From: Alphaproteobacteria bacterium | Lineage (GTDB): Bacteria > Pseudomonadota > Alphaproteobacteria > Caulobacterales > Aquidulcibacteraceae | DNA length: 63,306 nucleotides | Direction of reading: 5' to 3' | Assembly: GCA_018971945.1 (NCBI GenBank) | Contig: JAGWZH010000004.1 | Location: forward strand, 1 to 63,306 | Part shown: piece by piece, positions 1 to 8,095 of the stretch | How positions within the stretch are numbered: the first letter of the stretch is position 1 | Layout of the letters: each line of letters begins with the position of its first letter | Position numbers and translations under genes: made by a program | The notes under the pieces: model-generated | What the model was told of the DNA's origin: nothing | Database searches by the model: none | The model's input: only the letters and a program-made list of their open reading frames with translations

Positions 1-715
1 CGATCAATCCCGAAATCCCCTTCTCGATCGCGACCGCCACGATCGCTGCGATCGCGGCCTCGTCCAGGTCCGGCGCAATCTTCAAAAACAGCGGCTTTGC
101 CCCGTGAGCCGCCGTCGCCGTCGCCCGCGCCGCCGCCAGCCGCTCCAGGAGCTCCAGCAGGGCCTCGCCCTCCTGCAGGCCGCGCAAGCCTGGCGTATTG
201 GGCGAAGAGATGTTCGCGGTGACATAGGATGCGTAAGGCCACACAGAAGCGAGCCCCGCGGCGTAATCGCCGGCGCGATCGGCGCTGTCCTTATTAGCGC
301 CGACATTGACGCCGACCACGCCCCCGCGCCCCGCCCGCGCTGCGAGCCGCGCCACCGCCGCCGCAAGCCCATCATTGTTGAAACCCATGCGATTAACCAC
401 AGCGCCGTCGGCCGTGAGCCGGAAGAGCCGCGGCTTTGGGTTCCCGGCCTGCGGCATCGGCGTGATGGTTCCAACCTCGACAAAGCCGAGCCCCATCGCC
501 AGAAGCGCGTCGGGCGCGACGGCGTTCTTGTCATAGCCGGCGGCGAGCCCCAAGGGATTGGGCAAGCAAAGACCGCAAAGATTGGTCTCAAGGCCTGACG
601 GAGAAGGCGATTGAGGCCCCAGCCCCGCCTTCAAAAGCGACAGGCTGAAGCCATGCGCCGTTTCCGGCGGCAGTCGCCGAAGGACGCTGGCGCCGAGATC
701 ATGGATCAGGCCCAT
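1..715 (-). CDS. pyrD: Dihydroorotate dehydrogenase (quinone), class 2, C-terminus beyond left edge
   Basis: Membrane-associated flavoenzyme that oxidises dihydroorotate to orotate with quinone in pyrimidine synthesis. Read from the ATG at 715, the frame is open to the left edge (about 238 codons of an expected 340-350). Visible family features are an N-terminal amphipathic segment (LLKAGLGP region), NPLGLAAGYDKNA near residues 50-65 (FMN/substrate Lys), GTITPMPQAGNPKPRLFR, the asparagine motif NRMGFNNDG, and NISSPNTPGLRGLQ with the catalytic Ser of class 2 enzymes. Its start lies inside the last codons of the DUF952 gene (10-base overlap), so the two are probably translationally coupled. The C-terminal half is outside the window. 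Confidence 0.95.
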   Translation of the reverse strand, partial: MGLIHDLGASVLRRLPPETAHGFSLSLLKAGLGPQSPSPSGLETNLCGLCLPNPLGLAAGYDKNAVAPDALLAMGLGFVEVGTITPMPQAGNPKPRLFRLTADGAVVNRMGFNNDGLAAAVARLAARAGRGGVVGVNVGANKDSADRAGDYAAGLASVWPYASYVTANISSPNTPGLRGLQEGEALLELLERLAAARATATAAHGAKPLFLKIAPDLDEAAIAAIVAVAIEKGISGLI

Positions 716-1101
716 TGCAAGACCTCCGGCGGACAGACATGAAGGCCCGCTTCGAGCGTGATGGGTCCGGACGCTTGCACCGCGTGGAGCGGCAACGGGC
801 CATAGAGATGGGGAAACAAGTCCCCGTTGCGAGCGGGCTCCCATCGCAGCGCGTCGCCGAGAGCGTCGCCGAGAGCGTCGCCGAGAGCGTCGCCGAGAGC
901 GTCGATAGCGACCGCCAGCAGCACAAGGTCTTCCCGTCCCCGATAATGTTTGGCGAGGGTGGCGGCGATCTGCGCCGCGGTCGAGAAATGAACATAGCCG
1001 TCCGCCAGATCCGCTGGGGACCCGCGATAGACGCCCTCGCGCTGAAAGCGCGCCCAATCGGCTGCCGGGAGGATTTTCAAAATCATGGGCCCCGTGCGCA
1101 T
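706..1101 (-). CDS. DUF952 family protein with an in-frame ALGD repeat
   Basis: A 131-residue protein of the DUF952 family, whose biochemical role is unknown to me. Family features are ILKILPAADW at the start, YRGSPADLADGYVHFS, the AxTLAKHYRG segment and WEPARNGDLFPHLYG towards the end. The start at 1101 is backed by an AAGGAGGG Shine-Dalgarno at 1108-1115 with a 6-base spacer; an ATG at 1086 is the alternative. A run of four ALGD units sits between LLAVAID and RWEP, where relatives have only a short connector. It is encoded by four perfect 12-bp repeats at 853-900. The gene overlaps the start of pyrD. Confidence 0.85.
   Translation of the reverse strand: MRTGPMILKILPAADWARFQREGVYRGSPADLADGYVHFSTAAQIAATLAKHYRGREDLVLLAVAIDALGDALGDALGDALGDALRWEPARNGDLFPHLYGPLPLHAVQASGPITLEAGLHVCPPEVLQWA
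853..900. repeat. 12-bp tandem repeat, four perfect copies, inside the DUF952 gene
   Basis: Four head-to-tail copies of GTCGCCGAGAGC fill 853-900. On the coding (minus) strand they add Ala-Leu-Gly-Asp four times. The period is a multiple of three, so a gain or loss of a unit keeps the frame. Confidence 0.95.
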
Positions 1102-1387
1102 GAACAGCCCTCCTTAAGCGTGAGTGGGCGCCCCCAAAAAGAGCCATGACCGTAGCCCTTGAACCTAGGGGAGGGTCGGCCGGCCCCCGCAGGGCGCGGA
1201 CGATGTGGGGGCCTGTGGGTCAAACGGCCGGAAACGCCCCTGACGCGGAGGGCGGTCATGACGTGACCTGTCTCGCCGGCGGCGCAAGGCGCCATCTCCC
1301 AATCCGCCGCGCCATCATAAGGGGGAGAGGCGGCGCCGCCGTTCGCGGCGAAAGGATTCTGGCGGCTCAAAACCCGCGCCATGTGGT

Positions 1388-2971
1388 TCAAGCGTCCCGC
1401 AACAGGCTCGCTCCGATCAGCCGCGCGGTCTGGTGCGGCCCATAGATCGCGGCGAAACTTCCGAAACGGGGTCCCTGCTCCTGCCCCAAAAGCACCTCAT
1501 AAAGCGCTTTGAACCAGTCCCTGAGGGGTTCAAAACCATGCGCCTTACCCACCTCGAAGACCTCGTGCTGGATCCTCTCCCCATCGGTCTCGCCTTCATC
1601 GAAGGCCAAAAGCCGCGTCCGCAGATCCTCCAGAGCTGCCCTTTCTTTGTCCGTTGGCGGACGGAATATCTTGGTCGGCCGCACGAAGTCCTCATAATAG
1701 CGCAAGGCATAGAGGATGAGCCGGTCTAGGAGCGGCGCGTTCTCCGCCGAGGCGCCTGGGGCGTATTTCGACACAAAGGCCCAGATCTGGTCCTTGGTCT
1801 CGGCATTGGCCGCGCCGACAAGATTCAAGAGGAGCGCAAAACTGACTGGCGATCCGGCATGCGGAGGCTGTCCCGCATGGATATGCCAGACGGGATTTTC
1901 GAGCTGCTCGGAGGGCGTCTGCCGCCCGAAACCATCCAAATGCCCAAGATACTCATCCACGGCCTTGGGAATGACGTCGAAAGAGAGCCGCTTGGCCGTC
2001 TTTGGTTTTTGGAACATGTAGAGCGCGAGGCTTTCTGGCGTGGCGTAGGTCAACCACTCTTCTACCGCGATCCCGTTGCCCTTGGATTTGGAAATCTTTT
2101 CTCCTGAGGCGTCCAAGAAGAGTTCATAGACGAATTGAACCGGGGGCTCCACCCCAAGCGCCTGACAGATCCGCGAATAGACCCCCATGTTCGGCTGATG
2201 ATCCTTGCCGAACATTTCGAAATCGACCCCGAGCGCGGCCCAACGCATCCCGAAATCGGGCTTCCATTGCAGCTTCACCGCGCCCCCCGTGACCGGCAGG
2301 GTCACATCGGTTCCGTCTTCGTCCTCGAAAGTAATGGCGCCGGCTTTGGCGTTGATGGCCTTCATCGGCACATAGAGCACCCGACCTGTCGTGGGGCTGA
2401 TCGGCAGAAACGGCGAATATGTAGCCCGCCGCTCCTCCCCAAGGGTGGGCAGCATGATGGCCTGGATCGCGTCGTATCGTTCGAGCGCGCGCAGGAGCAT
2501 CGCGTCATAGGCGCCGCTGCGGTAAAGCTCTGTGGCGGACAGAAACTCGTATTCAAAGCCGAACGAGTCCAGAAAGGCCCGAAGGCGCGCATTATTATGG
2601 TGCGCGAAGCTCTCATGGGTGCCGAAAGGGTCGGGCGCCGCGGTCAAAGGCCTCTGCAGATAAGGCTCCAGAAGCTCCCTGTTCGGAACATTCTCGGGGA
2701 TCTTCCGCATCCCGTCCATATCGTCGGAGACGCAGATCAGCCGCGTAGGGATCGCGTCCGACGTCAGCGCCCGGAACGCCTGCCGCACCATTGTGGTCCG
2801 CACCACTTCCCCGAAGGTGCCGATATGAGGCAGCCCCGAGGGCCCATAGCCCGTCTCGAAGGTCACGGTCTTTTTACCGCTTGCTTTGAGCCGCTCCAAA
2901 AGCAGGCGCGCCTGTTCGAACGGCCATGCCTTGGCTGCGGCGGCGAAGACAGAGAGATCATGATGTGCCAT
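1388..2971 (-). CDS. lysS: Lysyl-tRNA synthetase, class I
   Basis: Charges tRNA-Lys with lysine in the cytoplasm. It belongs to the class I (archaeal-type) LysRS family used by many alphaproteobacteria, not to the common class II bacterial enzyme. The Rossmann-fold signatures are both present: [11 protein letters not shown] near residue 40-50 (HIGH motif as HIGT) and [10 protein letters not shown] near residue 290-300 (KMSKS motif as KISKS). The protein is about 527 residues, the usual length. I chose the ATG at 2971 (MAHHDLS) because the conserved N-terminus begins there and a GGGAAGG sequence lies upstream; a start at 3007 adds 12 unconserved residues. It is divergent from the SixA-type gene at 3037. 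Confidence 0.93.
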   Translation of the reverse strand: MAHHDLSVFAAAAKAWPFEQARLLLERLKASGKKTVTFETGYGPSGLPHIGTFGEVVRTTMVRQAFRALTSDAIPTRLICVSDDMDGMRKIPENVPNRELLEPYLQRPLTAAPDPFGTHESFAHHNNARLRAFLDSFGFEYEFLSATELYRSGAYDAMLLRALERYDAIQAIMLPTLGEERRATYSPFLPISPTTGRVLYVPMKAINAKAGAITFEDEDGTDVTLPVTGGAVKLQWKPDFGMRWAALGVDFEMFGKDHQPNMGVYSRICQALGVEPPVQFVYELFLDASGEKISKSKGNGIAVEEWLTYATPESLALYMFQKPKTAKRLSFDVIPKAVDEYLGHLDGFGRQTPSEQLENPVWHIHAGQPPHAGSPVSFALLLNLVGAANAETKDQIWAFVSKYAPGASAENAPLLDRLILYALRYYEDFVRPTKIFRPPTDKERAALEDLRTRLLAFDEGETDGERIQHEVFEVGKAHGFEPLRDWFKALYEVLLGQEQGPRFGSFAAIYGPHQTARLIGASLLRDA

Positions 2972-3036
2972 CGCAGCCTTCCCTAAAGCGCGTTGCGGCC
3001 TTTTCAAAGCCTGCCGGCGCGCGCATGTGTGTTGTG

Positions 3037-3534
3037 ATGCGCATTTTGATCTTATTGCGGCACGCCAAGGCCGTTCCCGCAGACGACGCCCCCAGCGACG
3101 AGGCGCGCGGGCTCAGCTCCCGCGGGCTTCTCGAGGCGGACCTGGCCGGCGCCGCTCTCGCGGCCGCCGGCCTTGGCGTGACCCGCGCTTTGGTCTCGCC
3201 AGCGGTCCGCACGCGACAGACCTGGGCAAAGGCCTCGCTGCATTTGCCCGGCGTCGAAGCCAAAACCGTCGACGCCTTGTATATGGCTTCCCCTGAAGTC
3301 CTTTTCCAACAAGCTCTTGCCGCCGACAGCGAGGCGGTTTTGGTCATCGCCCATAATCCTGGCCTTCACGAGCTGATCCGCCATCTTGTGGACCAGTCTC
3401 ATGACCGGTCCAACGCGGCCCAGATCGCGCGCGCGCACTGTCCGACCAGCGCCTGGGCCGCTTTCAGCCTGACTGGCGTCACCCTGCAGGCGCCCGGTCC
3501 GCGATTTCTCGCCGCTTGGCGCCCCCGCGACTGA
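3037..3534 (+). CDS. SixA-type histidine phosphatase
   Basis: A small (165 residue) histidine phosphatase superfamily protein of the SixA branch, likely to remove phosphate from phosphohistidine or a related substrate. The N-terminal LILLRHAKA carries the catalytic RH(A/G) motif (His about residue 9). [12 protein letters not shown] gives the second phosphate-binding Arg, and [13 protein letters not shown] near residue 107 holds the second catalytic His. The start at 3037 puts the RHAK motif at the usual distance; in-frame ATG or GTG codons at 3025-3034 are possible. It is divergent from lysS, and its partner protein cannot be told from the context. Confidence 0.85.
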   Translation: MRILILLRHAKAVPADDAPSDEARGLSSRGLLEADLAGAALAAAGLGVTRALVSPAVRTRQTWAKASLHLPGVEAKTVDALYMASPEVLFQQALAADSEAVLVIAHNPGLHELIRHLVDQSHDRSNAAQIARAHCPTSAWAAFSLTGVTLQAPGPRFLAAWRPRD

Positions 3535-3750
3535 CGGACGCCGGCTCGGTCGCTTTCGTCGGTCGCTTTCAAGGCTGCATTCAAAGCATGAGGACGGCCA
3601 GGCGGCCTTGGCATGGCGAGGGGCCGAGACCGTGTGGGCAGGCTCTTCATCCTTGTGGACGGCGCTGTTTTCGCCGGATGAAGTCCTCGAAAAACTCGGT
3701 TAGGCAACCTGCCCGTTCCATGGCCTGTCGCTGCGAGGACCCGCTCCGTT

Positions 3751-3984
3751 ATGTTCGCTCTCCCGCCGATGCCTTACGATTTCTACAAAGGGCTCGCTGT
3801 TTTGCTGGTCAGCCTTGTCCTCTTCCTGATCGGGCGGAGGATTGACGCGCGCCCCGCCGACCCCTTGCAGCCCCGCCTTCTGCCCTGGCGCGCGATCCAA
3901 GTCGTTTCCGGCGTCGCCGCCTTTCTGGCCTTCATTTTCTTGATCAATCTCTTCCGCATCAATGCGCCGGTTCAGCGCTGGTGA
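3751..3984 (+). CDS. Small two-helix membrane protein, function unknown
   Basis: A 77-residue protein with two predicted membrane helices: GLAVLLVSLVLFLIGRR, and IQVVSGVAAFLAFIFLINLF towards the C-terminus. An Arg/Pro-rich loop (RRIDARPADPLQPR) joins them. The start could be the ATG at 3751 (GAGGA about 11 bases upstream) or at 3769 (MPYDFYK). It precedes the acyl-CoA dehydrogenase by about 60 bases, but no functional link is evident. I recognise no family; the hydrophobic pattern and charged loop favour a real gene. Confidence 0.6.
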   Translation: MFALPPMPYDFYKGLAVLLVSLVLFLIGRRIDARPADPLQPRLLPWRAIQVVSGVAAFLAFIFLINLFRINAPVQRW

Positions 3985-4043
3985 TTGACGCCTGATCGCA
4001 AAACGATAGCTTGACGCGCACGTTAACGGCAAAGAGGCGGGCC

Positions 4044-5243
4044 ATGGCGGACGGCACAATGGATCTGGAAGGCTTTCGCGCGGAGGCGCGTCGATGGCTG
4101 GAGGCGCATTGCCCGCCGGCGATGCGCACGCCCATGCCGGAGGATGAGGTCGTCTGGGGCGGCCGCAACCCGACCTTCAAGAATCCGCACGCCAAGGAAT
4201 GGCTTGAGGCCATGGCCTCGCGCGGGTGGACGGCCCCCCGCTGGCCGAAAGAATACGGCGGTGGCGGCCTGAGCGCGCAAGAGGATCTTGTACTTCAAAG
4301 CGAGCTGCGCCGGATCAAGGCCAGGCCGCCGCTGTTTTCTTTTGGGCTTTGGATGTTTGGCCCTGCGCTTTTGGAGTACGGCGACGAAGCGCAGAAAAAG
4401 CAGCATCTGCCCAAGATTGTTCGCGGGGAAATCCGTTGGTGCCAGGGCTATTCAGAACCAGGGGCCGGGTCGGACCTCGCAGCGCTCCAAACCAAGTGCG
4501 AAGACAAGGGCGACCATTATTTGGTCAACGGGCAGAAGATTTGGACGAGCTACGCCAACGAAGCAGACTGGATGTTTTGTCTGGTGCGCACCGACTTCAC
4601 AGTCAAGCATGAAGGCATCAGCTTCATTCTGTTCGACATGCGCTCTGAAGGTGTGGAAACCCGGCCGATCAAGCTGATTTCGGGCTCGTCTCCGTTCTGC
4701 GAGACTTTTTTGACCGACGTGAAAGTCCCGAAAGACAATCTGGTCGGTCGTTTGGGCGGCGGCTGGGATATCGCCAAGCGGCTCTTGCAGTATGAGCGCC
4801 AATCCATTTCCGCTGGCGGGTTCGGCGGCGCCGGCGGCCTCACCTTGGTCGATCTCGCCCAGGCATACGCCCCCATGAGGGACGGACGGATGGTGGATGG
4901 CGACCTGCGCGGTCGGATCGCAGAACAATTGATGGCCGACCGCGCTTTCAGCCTGACGGTGCAGCGCGCGGCTGAAATGGCCAAGGCCAACCAGGGCGTT
5001 GGCCACATGGCTTCTGTATTCAAGGTCGCAGCCGCCTCCCAGAACCAAAGAAAGACCGAACTGATGCTTGAGACCATGGGCGCGAAGGCGTTGGGCTGGA
5101 AGGGCGCGGGCTTCAAACCCGAGGAGCTGAAAGTCACCAGGGACTGGCTCCGCGCCAAAGGCAATTCCATCGAAGGGGGCACGACCGAGGTCAACCTGAA
5201 CGTCGTGGCCAAGCGCGTGCTTGGGCTGCGCGATCACCAATAG
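4044..5243 (+). CDS. Acyl-CoA dehydrogenase, FadE-like (pair member 1)
   Basis: A 399-residue FAD-dependent acyl-CoA dehydrogenase for alpha,beta-desaturation of an acyl-CoA. The N-terminal helical domain (MDLEGFRAEARRWLEAH), the middle beta domain (WCQGYSEPGAGSDLAALQT and KIWTSYANEADWM) and the C-terminal helical domain ending GGTTEVNLNVVAKRVLGL are all there. The start at 4044 has AGAGG just upstream. At the position of MCAD Glu376 (usual IYEGT) this protein has IEGGT, so that Glu is Gly; the base must come from elsewhere, as in some FadE branches. A second acyl-CoA dehydrogenase lies at 5798 in the same direction, with only a small lipoprotein gene between, which suggests a heteromeric pair. 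Substrate unknown. Confidence 0.88.
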   Translation: MADGTMDLEGFRAEARRWLEAHCPPAMRTPMPEDEVVWGGRNPTFKNPHAKEWLEAMASRGWTAPRWPKEYGGGGLSAQEDLVLQSELRRIKARPPLFSFGLWMFGPALLEYGDEAQKKQHLPKIVRGEIRWCQGYSEPGAGSDLAALQTKCEDKGDHYLVNGQKIWTSYANEADWMFCLVRTDFTVKHEGISFILFDMRSEGVETRPIKLISGSSPFCETFLTDVKVPKDNLVGRLGGGWDIAKRLLQYERQSISAGGFGGAGGLTLVDLAQAYAPMRDGRMVDGDLRGRIAEQLMADRAFSLTVQRAAEMAKANQGVGHMASVFKVAAASQNQRKTELMLETMGAKALGWKGAGFKPEELKVTRDWLRAKGNSIEGGTTEVNLNVVAKRVLGLRDHQ

Positions 5244-5256
5244 ACCGAACGAACGC

Positions 5257-5766
5257 ATGCGCCGCGCCCTGGGTCTTTGCATTGTTTGCGCCTGTTTGGC
5301 CGCCTGCTCGCCTGAGCCGCAGGAGGCGCCCTCGCGCACGGCGCGTGAAGCGGTCCCTGAAGGGCGCTGGATTGTTGCGGGCGGCGCTGGGGAAGCAGCC
5401 CTTGTCTTTGTTCCCTATGGCGGCGGCAAGGAAATCGCCCTCATTTGCGCCATGGGCGAGACGCCAACTTTCAGGGTGGAGACAGGCGACGAGGCCTTCG
5501 CCGCCGTTCCTGATGCGGCGGCGGCCGCGATCCTGGTCGGCGATTTAGCGATCGAAGGCGGCTTGACCCGCATGGCGACCGAAGCCGGCGACTTGGCCCA
5601 GATGCGCACGCCGATCACCGAAACCCTCCTGGCCCAGATCCGTTCCGCCGAGCGCTTCCGCCTGAACGCCGGCGACGCCTTCGTAGCGACCGGCGCGGTC
5701 CCCGAAGACGAGAGGGACGCGTTCGCGGGCCAGTGCGCCGCTCTTGCGGGTTTTGCCGCCCCCTGA
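5257..5766 (+). CDS. Putative lipoprotein between two acyl-CoA dehydrogenase genes
   Basis: A 169-residue protein with a lipoprotein signal: Arg-Arg, a hydrophobic stretch and a lipobox ending LAAC followed by Ser-Pro (MRRALGLCIVCACLAAC). The mature part (IVAGGAGEAALVFVPYGGGKE, then VPDAAAAAILVGDLAIEGG) looks like a small beta-rich domain with no family that I recognise. The start at 5257 is set by the signal peptide. It lies 13 bases after one acyl-CoA dehydrogenase and 31 bases before the next, so all three are probably cotranscribed. Confidence 0.75.
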   Translation: MRRALGLCIVCACLAACSPEPQEAPSRTAREAVPEGRWIVAGGAGEAALVFVPYGGGKEIALICAMGETPTFRVETGDEAFAAVPDAAAAAILVGDLAIEGGLTRMATEAGDLAQMRTPITETLLAQIRSAERFRLNAGDAFVATGAVPEDERDAFAGQCAALAGFAAP

Positions 5767-5797
5767 CCAGAAGCTTTTAACCAATACCGGATCGCCC

Positions 5798-6910
5798 ATG
5801 TTCACCTTCAGCGAAGAGCAAACTCTGTTGCAGGAAGCCGCCCGCGGCTTCGTCCAGGATCGGATGACCACCGCGCATGCCCGCGCCGTCCGTGACAGCC
5901 AGTCCGCGGATGGTTTTGATCGGGCCATGTGGGCGGAGATGGCGGCCATGGGTTGGATGGGGGTTTTGATCCCGGAAGAGCATGGCGGGTCTGATCTTGG
6001 CTATGTTGGTCTGGGTGTGATCCTTGAGGAGATGGGCAAGACCCTTGCCCCCGCCCCTCTCCATTCGACCGCTCTGATTGCGGCCTCGGCCCTTGCGATG
6101 GGCGGAGGGAGGGCGCAGAAGCAGGCTTTTTGGCCCAAGATCGCGGCTGGCGAGCTGATCGCCGCCCTCGCTGTTGACGAAGGTCCCCATCACCATCCGG
6201 ACGTCCCCCAGACCCGGGCGGAGAGGATCGGGGAGAGTTATCGCCTTTCCGGCCGAAAGACCTACGTGGCCGACGGTCATGTGGCGGATCTTATGCTTGT
6301 CGTCGCCGACGATGGCGAGGGCGCAAGCCTGTTTCTGGTTCCGAGGGAATCTGAAGGGGTGACCATCACGCCCATAGCGACCCTAGACAGCCGCGGTGCG
6401 GCCGATATCTCTTTTGAGAACGTGACGCTCGAGCTGGAAGCGCGCCTTGGCGGCCATGAGCTTGTGAACCAAGTGCTCGATCGCGCCCGCATCGGATTGG
6501 CGGCCGAACTCATGGGTCTTGCGCAATCCGCCTTTGACCAAACGGCGGATTATTTGAAGACCCGAACCCAGTTCGGTCAGCTGATCGGCTCGTTCCAGGG
6601 CCTTCAGCATAGGGCCGCGAAGATGTTGGTGGATCTGGAGCTGACCCGTTCCTGCGTGATGGCGGCGCTGGCCGCCTTGGACACAGGCGCGGAGGACAAG
6701 AAAATCGCTGAACTGGCCTCCCTCGCCAAGGCGAGAGCCGGGGAGACCGCGCACATCGTCACCAACGAGATGATCCAGATGCATGGCGGCATCGGCATGA
6801 CCGACGCCCATGACGCGGGGCTCTTTATCAAGCGCGCCCGGGTATTGGAGCATCTCTATGGCGGCGCGAGCTTCCATCGCGACCGCTTTGCGACCCTGGC
6901 TGGGATATAG
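5798..6910 (+). CDS. Acyl-CoA dehydrogenase (pair member 2)
   Basis: A 370-residue acyl-CoA dehydrogenase. Domains in order: N-terminal helices (FTFSEEQTLLQEAARGFV, MGWMGVLIPEEHGGSDLG), a short beta domain (GRKTYVADGHVADLMLVVA), and C-terminal helices with RTQFGQLIGSFQGLQHRAAK and MHGGIGMTDAHDAGLFIKRA. The usual IYEGT motif reads LYGGA, so the MCAD Glu376 position is Gly here too. Such shorter, divergent members often pair with a second subunit, as in the alpha2beta2 FadE enzymes of actinobacterial sterol degradation. The neighbour at 4044 is the obvious partner, which is inference from adjacency. The start at 5798 is set by homology (MFTFSEEQ). Confidence 0.87.
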   Translation: MFTFSEEQTLLQEAARGFVQDRMTTAHARAVRDSQSADGFDRAMWAEMAAMGWMGVLIPEEHGGSDLGYVGLGVILEEMGKTLAPAPLHSTALIAASALAMGGGRAQKQAFWPKIAAGELIAALAVDEGPHHHPDVPQTRAERIGESYRLSGRKTYVADGHVADLMLVVADDGEGASLFLVPRESEGVTITPIATLDSRGAADISFENVTLELEARLGGHELVNQVLDRARIGLAAELMGLAQSAFDQTADYLKTRTQFGQLIGSFQGLQHRAAKMLVDLELTRSCVMAALAALDTGAEDKKIAELASLAKARAGETAHIVTNEMIQMHGGIGMTDAHDAGLFIKRARVLEHLYGGASFHRDRFATLAGI

Positions 6911-7125
6911 AGGGCGTCATGTCCCTTTCCCTTGGGGTCTGACCGGCGGCTCAAGACCCTGGCGTCGCTGGGCAAATTTCGGCGATCCTGGTTCTGCATG
7001 GAGGCGCGGCGCTCGAGCCATGGTCGACCATAAGGGCTTGGCCCAAAGCGTCGCAGCGGGCTCAATGCATTGATCCTGGGCGGTGTCCGCCTTTGCCGGC
7101 CGAGCTTTGAAGTCCTGAAAGCGCC

Positions 7126-7977
7126 CTAGCTTTCGAGGCTCTTGACGATGTGCTCCGCCAGGCGCGCTGCCGGGGCGGAGATCGCCTCCTTTTGCATCAT
7201 GGCGATCTCTGTGTCGGGAAGAGGCGGCAATTCCCCCTGGTCCAGAATTTGAAGATCCGGCGGCGTCATGCCCCGGGGAAGAACCGTGAGCCCCAGGCCC
7301 GCGCGAACCGCGGCATGAATGCCCGCGAGCGAAGCGCAGCTATAGACCTGCCGCCATGGCCGCCCCTCCGCGTCAAGCGTGGCTGCGGCTCGTTTGCGAT
7401 AAACGCAAGGCGGCGGCGCCAAGGCCAGAGGCAGTCTCTCTTCGCGCGCCAGCCGCGCGGACGCGCCCACCCAAACAAGCCCCTCCCGCCACACCCGCGT
7501 GCCTTCTGTGAGGGCGCCGGGCTCACGCTTGACCAGCACGATGTCGAATGCGCCGCCATCAAAGCGTTGGATCAGGTTCATCGTCAGGTCGCAGGTGACG
7601 TCGAGCTGCACTTGCGGAAAGGCCTTTGCAAAGCGCGCCAGAGCGTGCGGCAGGTGCGTGGTGGCGAAATCCTCTGGCGCCCCGAGCCGGACTATTCCGG
7701 CGAGTTCTGGGGCTGCGACCCGCGCCAATAAATCATCATTGAGAGCCAATATGTCACGAGCATGGGCCAGGGCCGCCTCGCCTTGCGGCGTAAGCCGCAC
7801 GCGCCTTGTCGTACGATCAAACAGGGTCGCCCCCACCGCCTGCTCCAATCGTTTGATCTGCAGGCTGACGGTGCTCTGGTTGCGATAGACTTGAACGCTT
7901 CCCCGAGTGAACGAGCCTGTGTCCGCGATCGCCACGAAGCTGCGCAGAGCGTCGATATCAAGATTGCGAATGCCCAT
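7126..7977 (-). CDS. LysR-family transcriptional regulator
   Basis: A 283-residue LysR-type regulator. The winged helix-turn-helix is at residues 1-65 (DIDALRSFVAIADTGSFTRG, then QSTVSLQIKRLEQAVGATLF and RRVRLTPQGEAAL), followed by a periplasmic-binding-like effector domain (IVRLGAPEDFATTHLP; GLGLTVLPRG). It is transcribed away from isocitrate dehydrogenase, with a perfect inverted repeat only 5 bases upstream of its start, which suggests autoregulation and perhaps control of the divergent gene. The effector cannot be predicted. Confidence 0.92.
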   Translation of the reverse strand: MGIRNLDIDALRSFVAIADTGSFTRGSVQVYRNQSTVSLQIKRLEQAVGATLFDRTTRRVRLTPQGEAALAHARDILALNDDLLARVAAPELAGIVRLGAPEDFATTHLPHALARFAKAFPQVQLDVTCDLTMNLIQRFDGGAFDIVLVKREPGALTEGTRVWREGLVWVGASARLAREERLPLALAPPPCVYRKRAAATLDAEGRPWRQVYSCASLAGIHAAVRAGLGLTVLPRGMTPPDLQILDQGELPPLPDTEIAMMQKEAISAPAARLAEHIVKSLES

Positions 7978-7981
7978 GGGA

Positions 7982-8002
7982 TTTATCTAGTTTCTAGATA
8001 AA
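7982..8002. promoter_or_regulatory. Perfect inverted repeat, candidate LysR operator
   Basis: TTTATCTAG at 7982-7990 and CTAGATAAA at 7994-8002 are exact reverse complements with a TTT spacer. The site is AT-rich against a GC-rich background and lies 5 bases upstream of the lysR-type ATG and about 94 bases upstream of the isocitrate dehydrogenase start. Its position so close to the regulator start fits an autoregulatory operator. No T-tract follows it, so a terminator is less likely. Confidence 0.6.
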
Positions 8003-8095
8003 CATCGTCAAATTTATCAATTTCCCTTCTCCTGCGCCAGTTCCTAAGCCGCCTGTCACAGGGTCCGGCGCTGGGCCGGCCGAGCGGAGCAAGCG

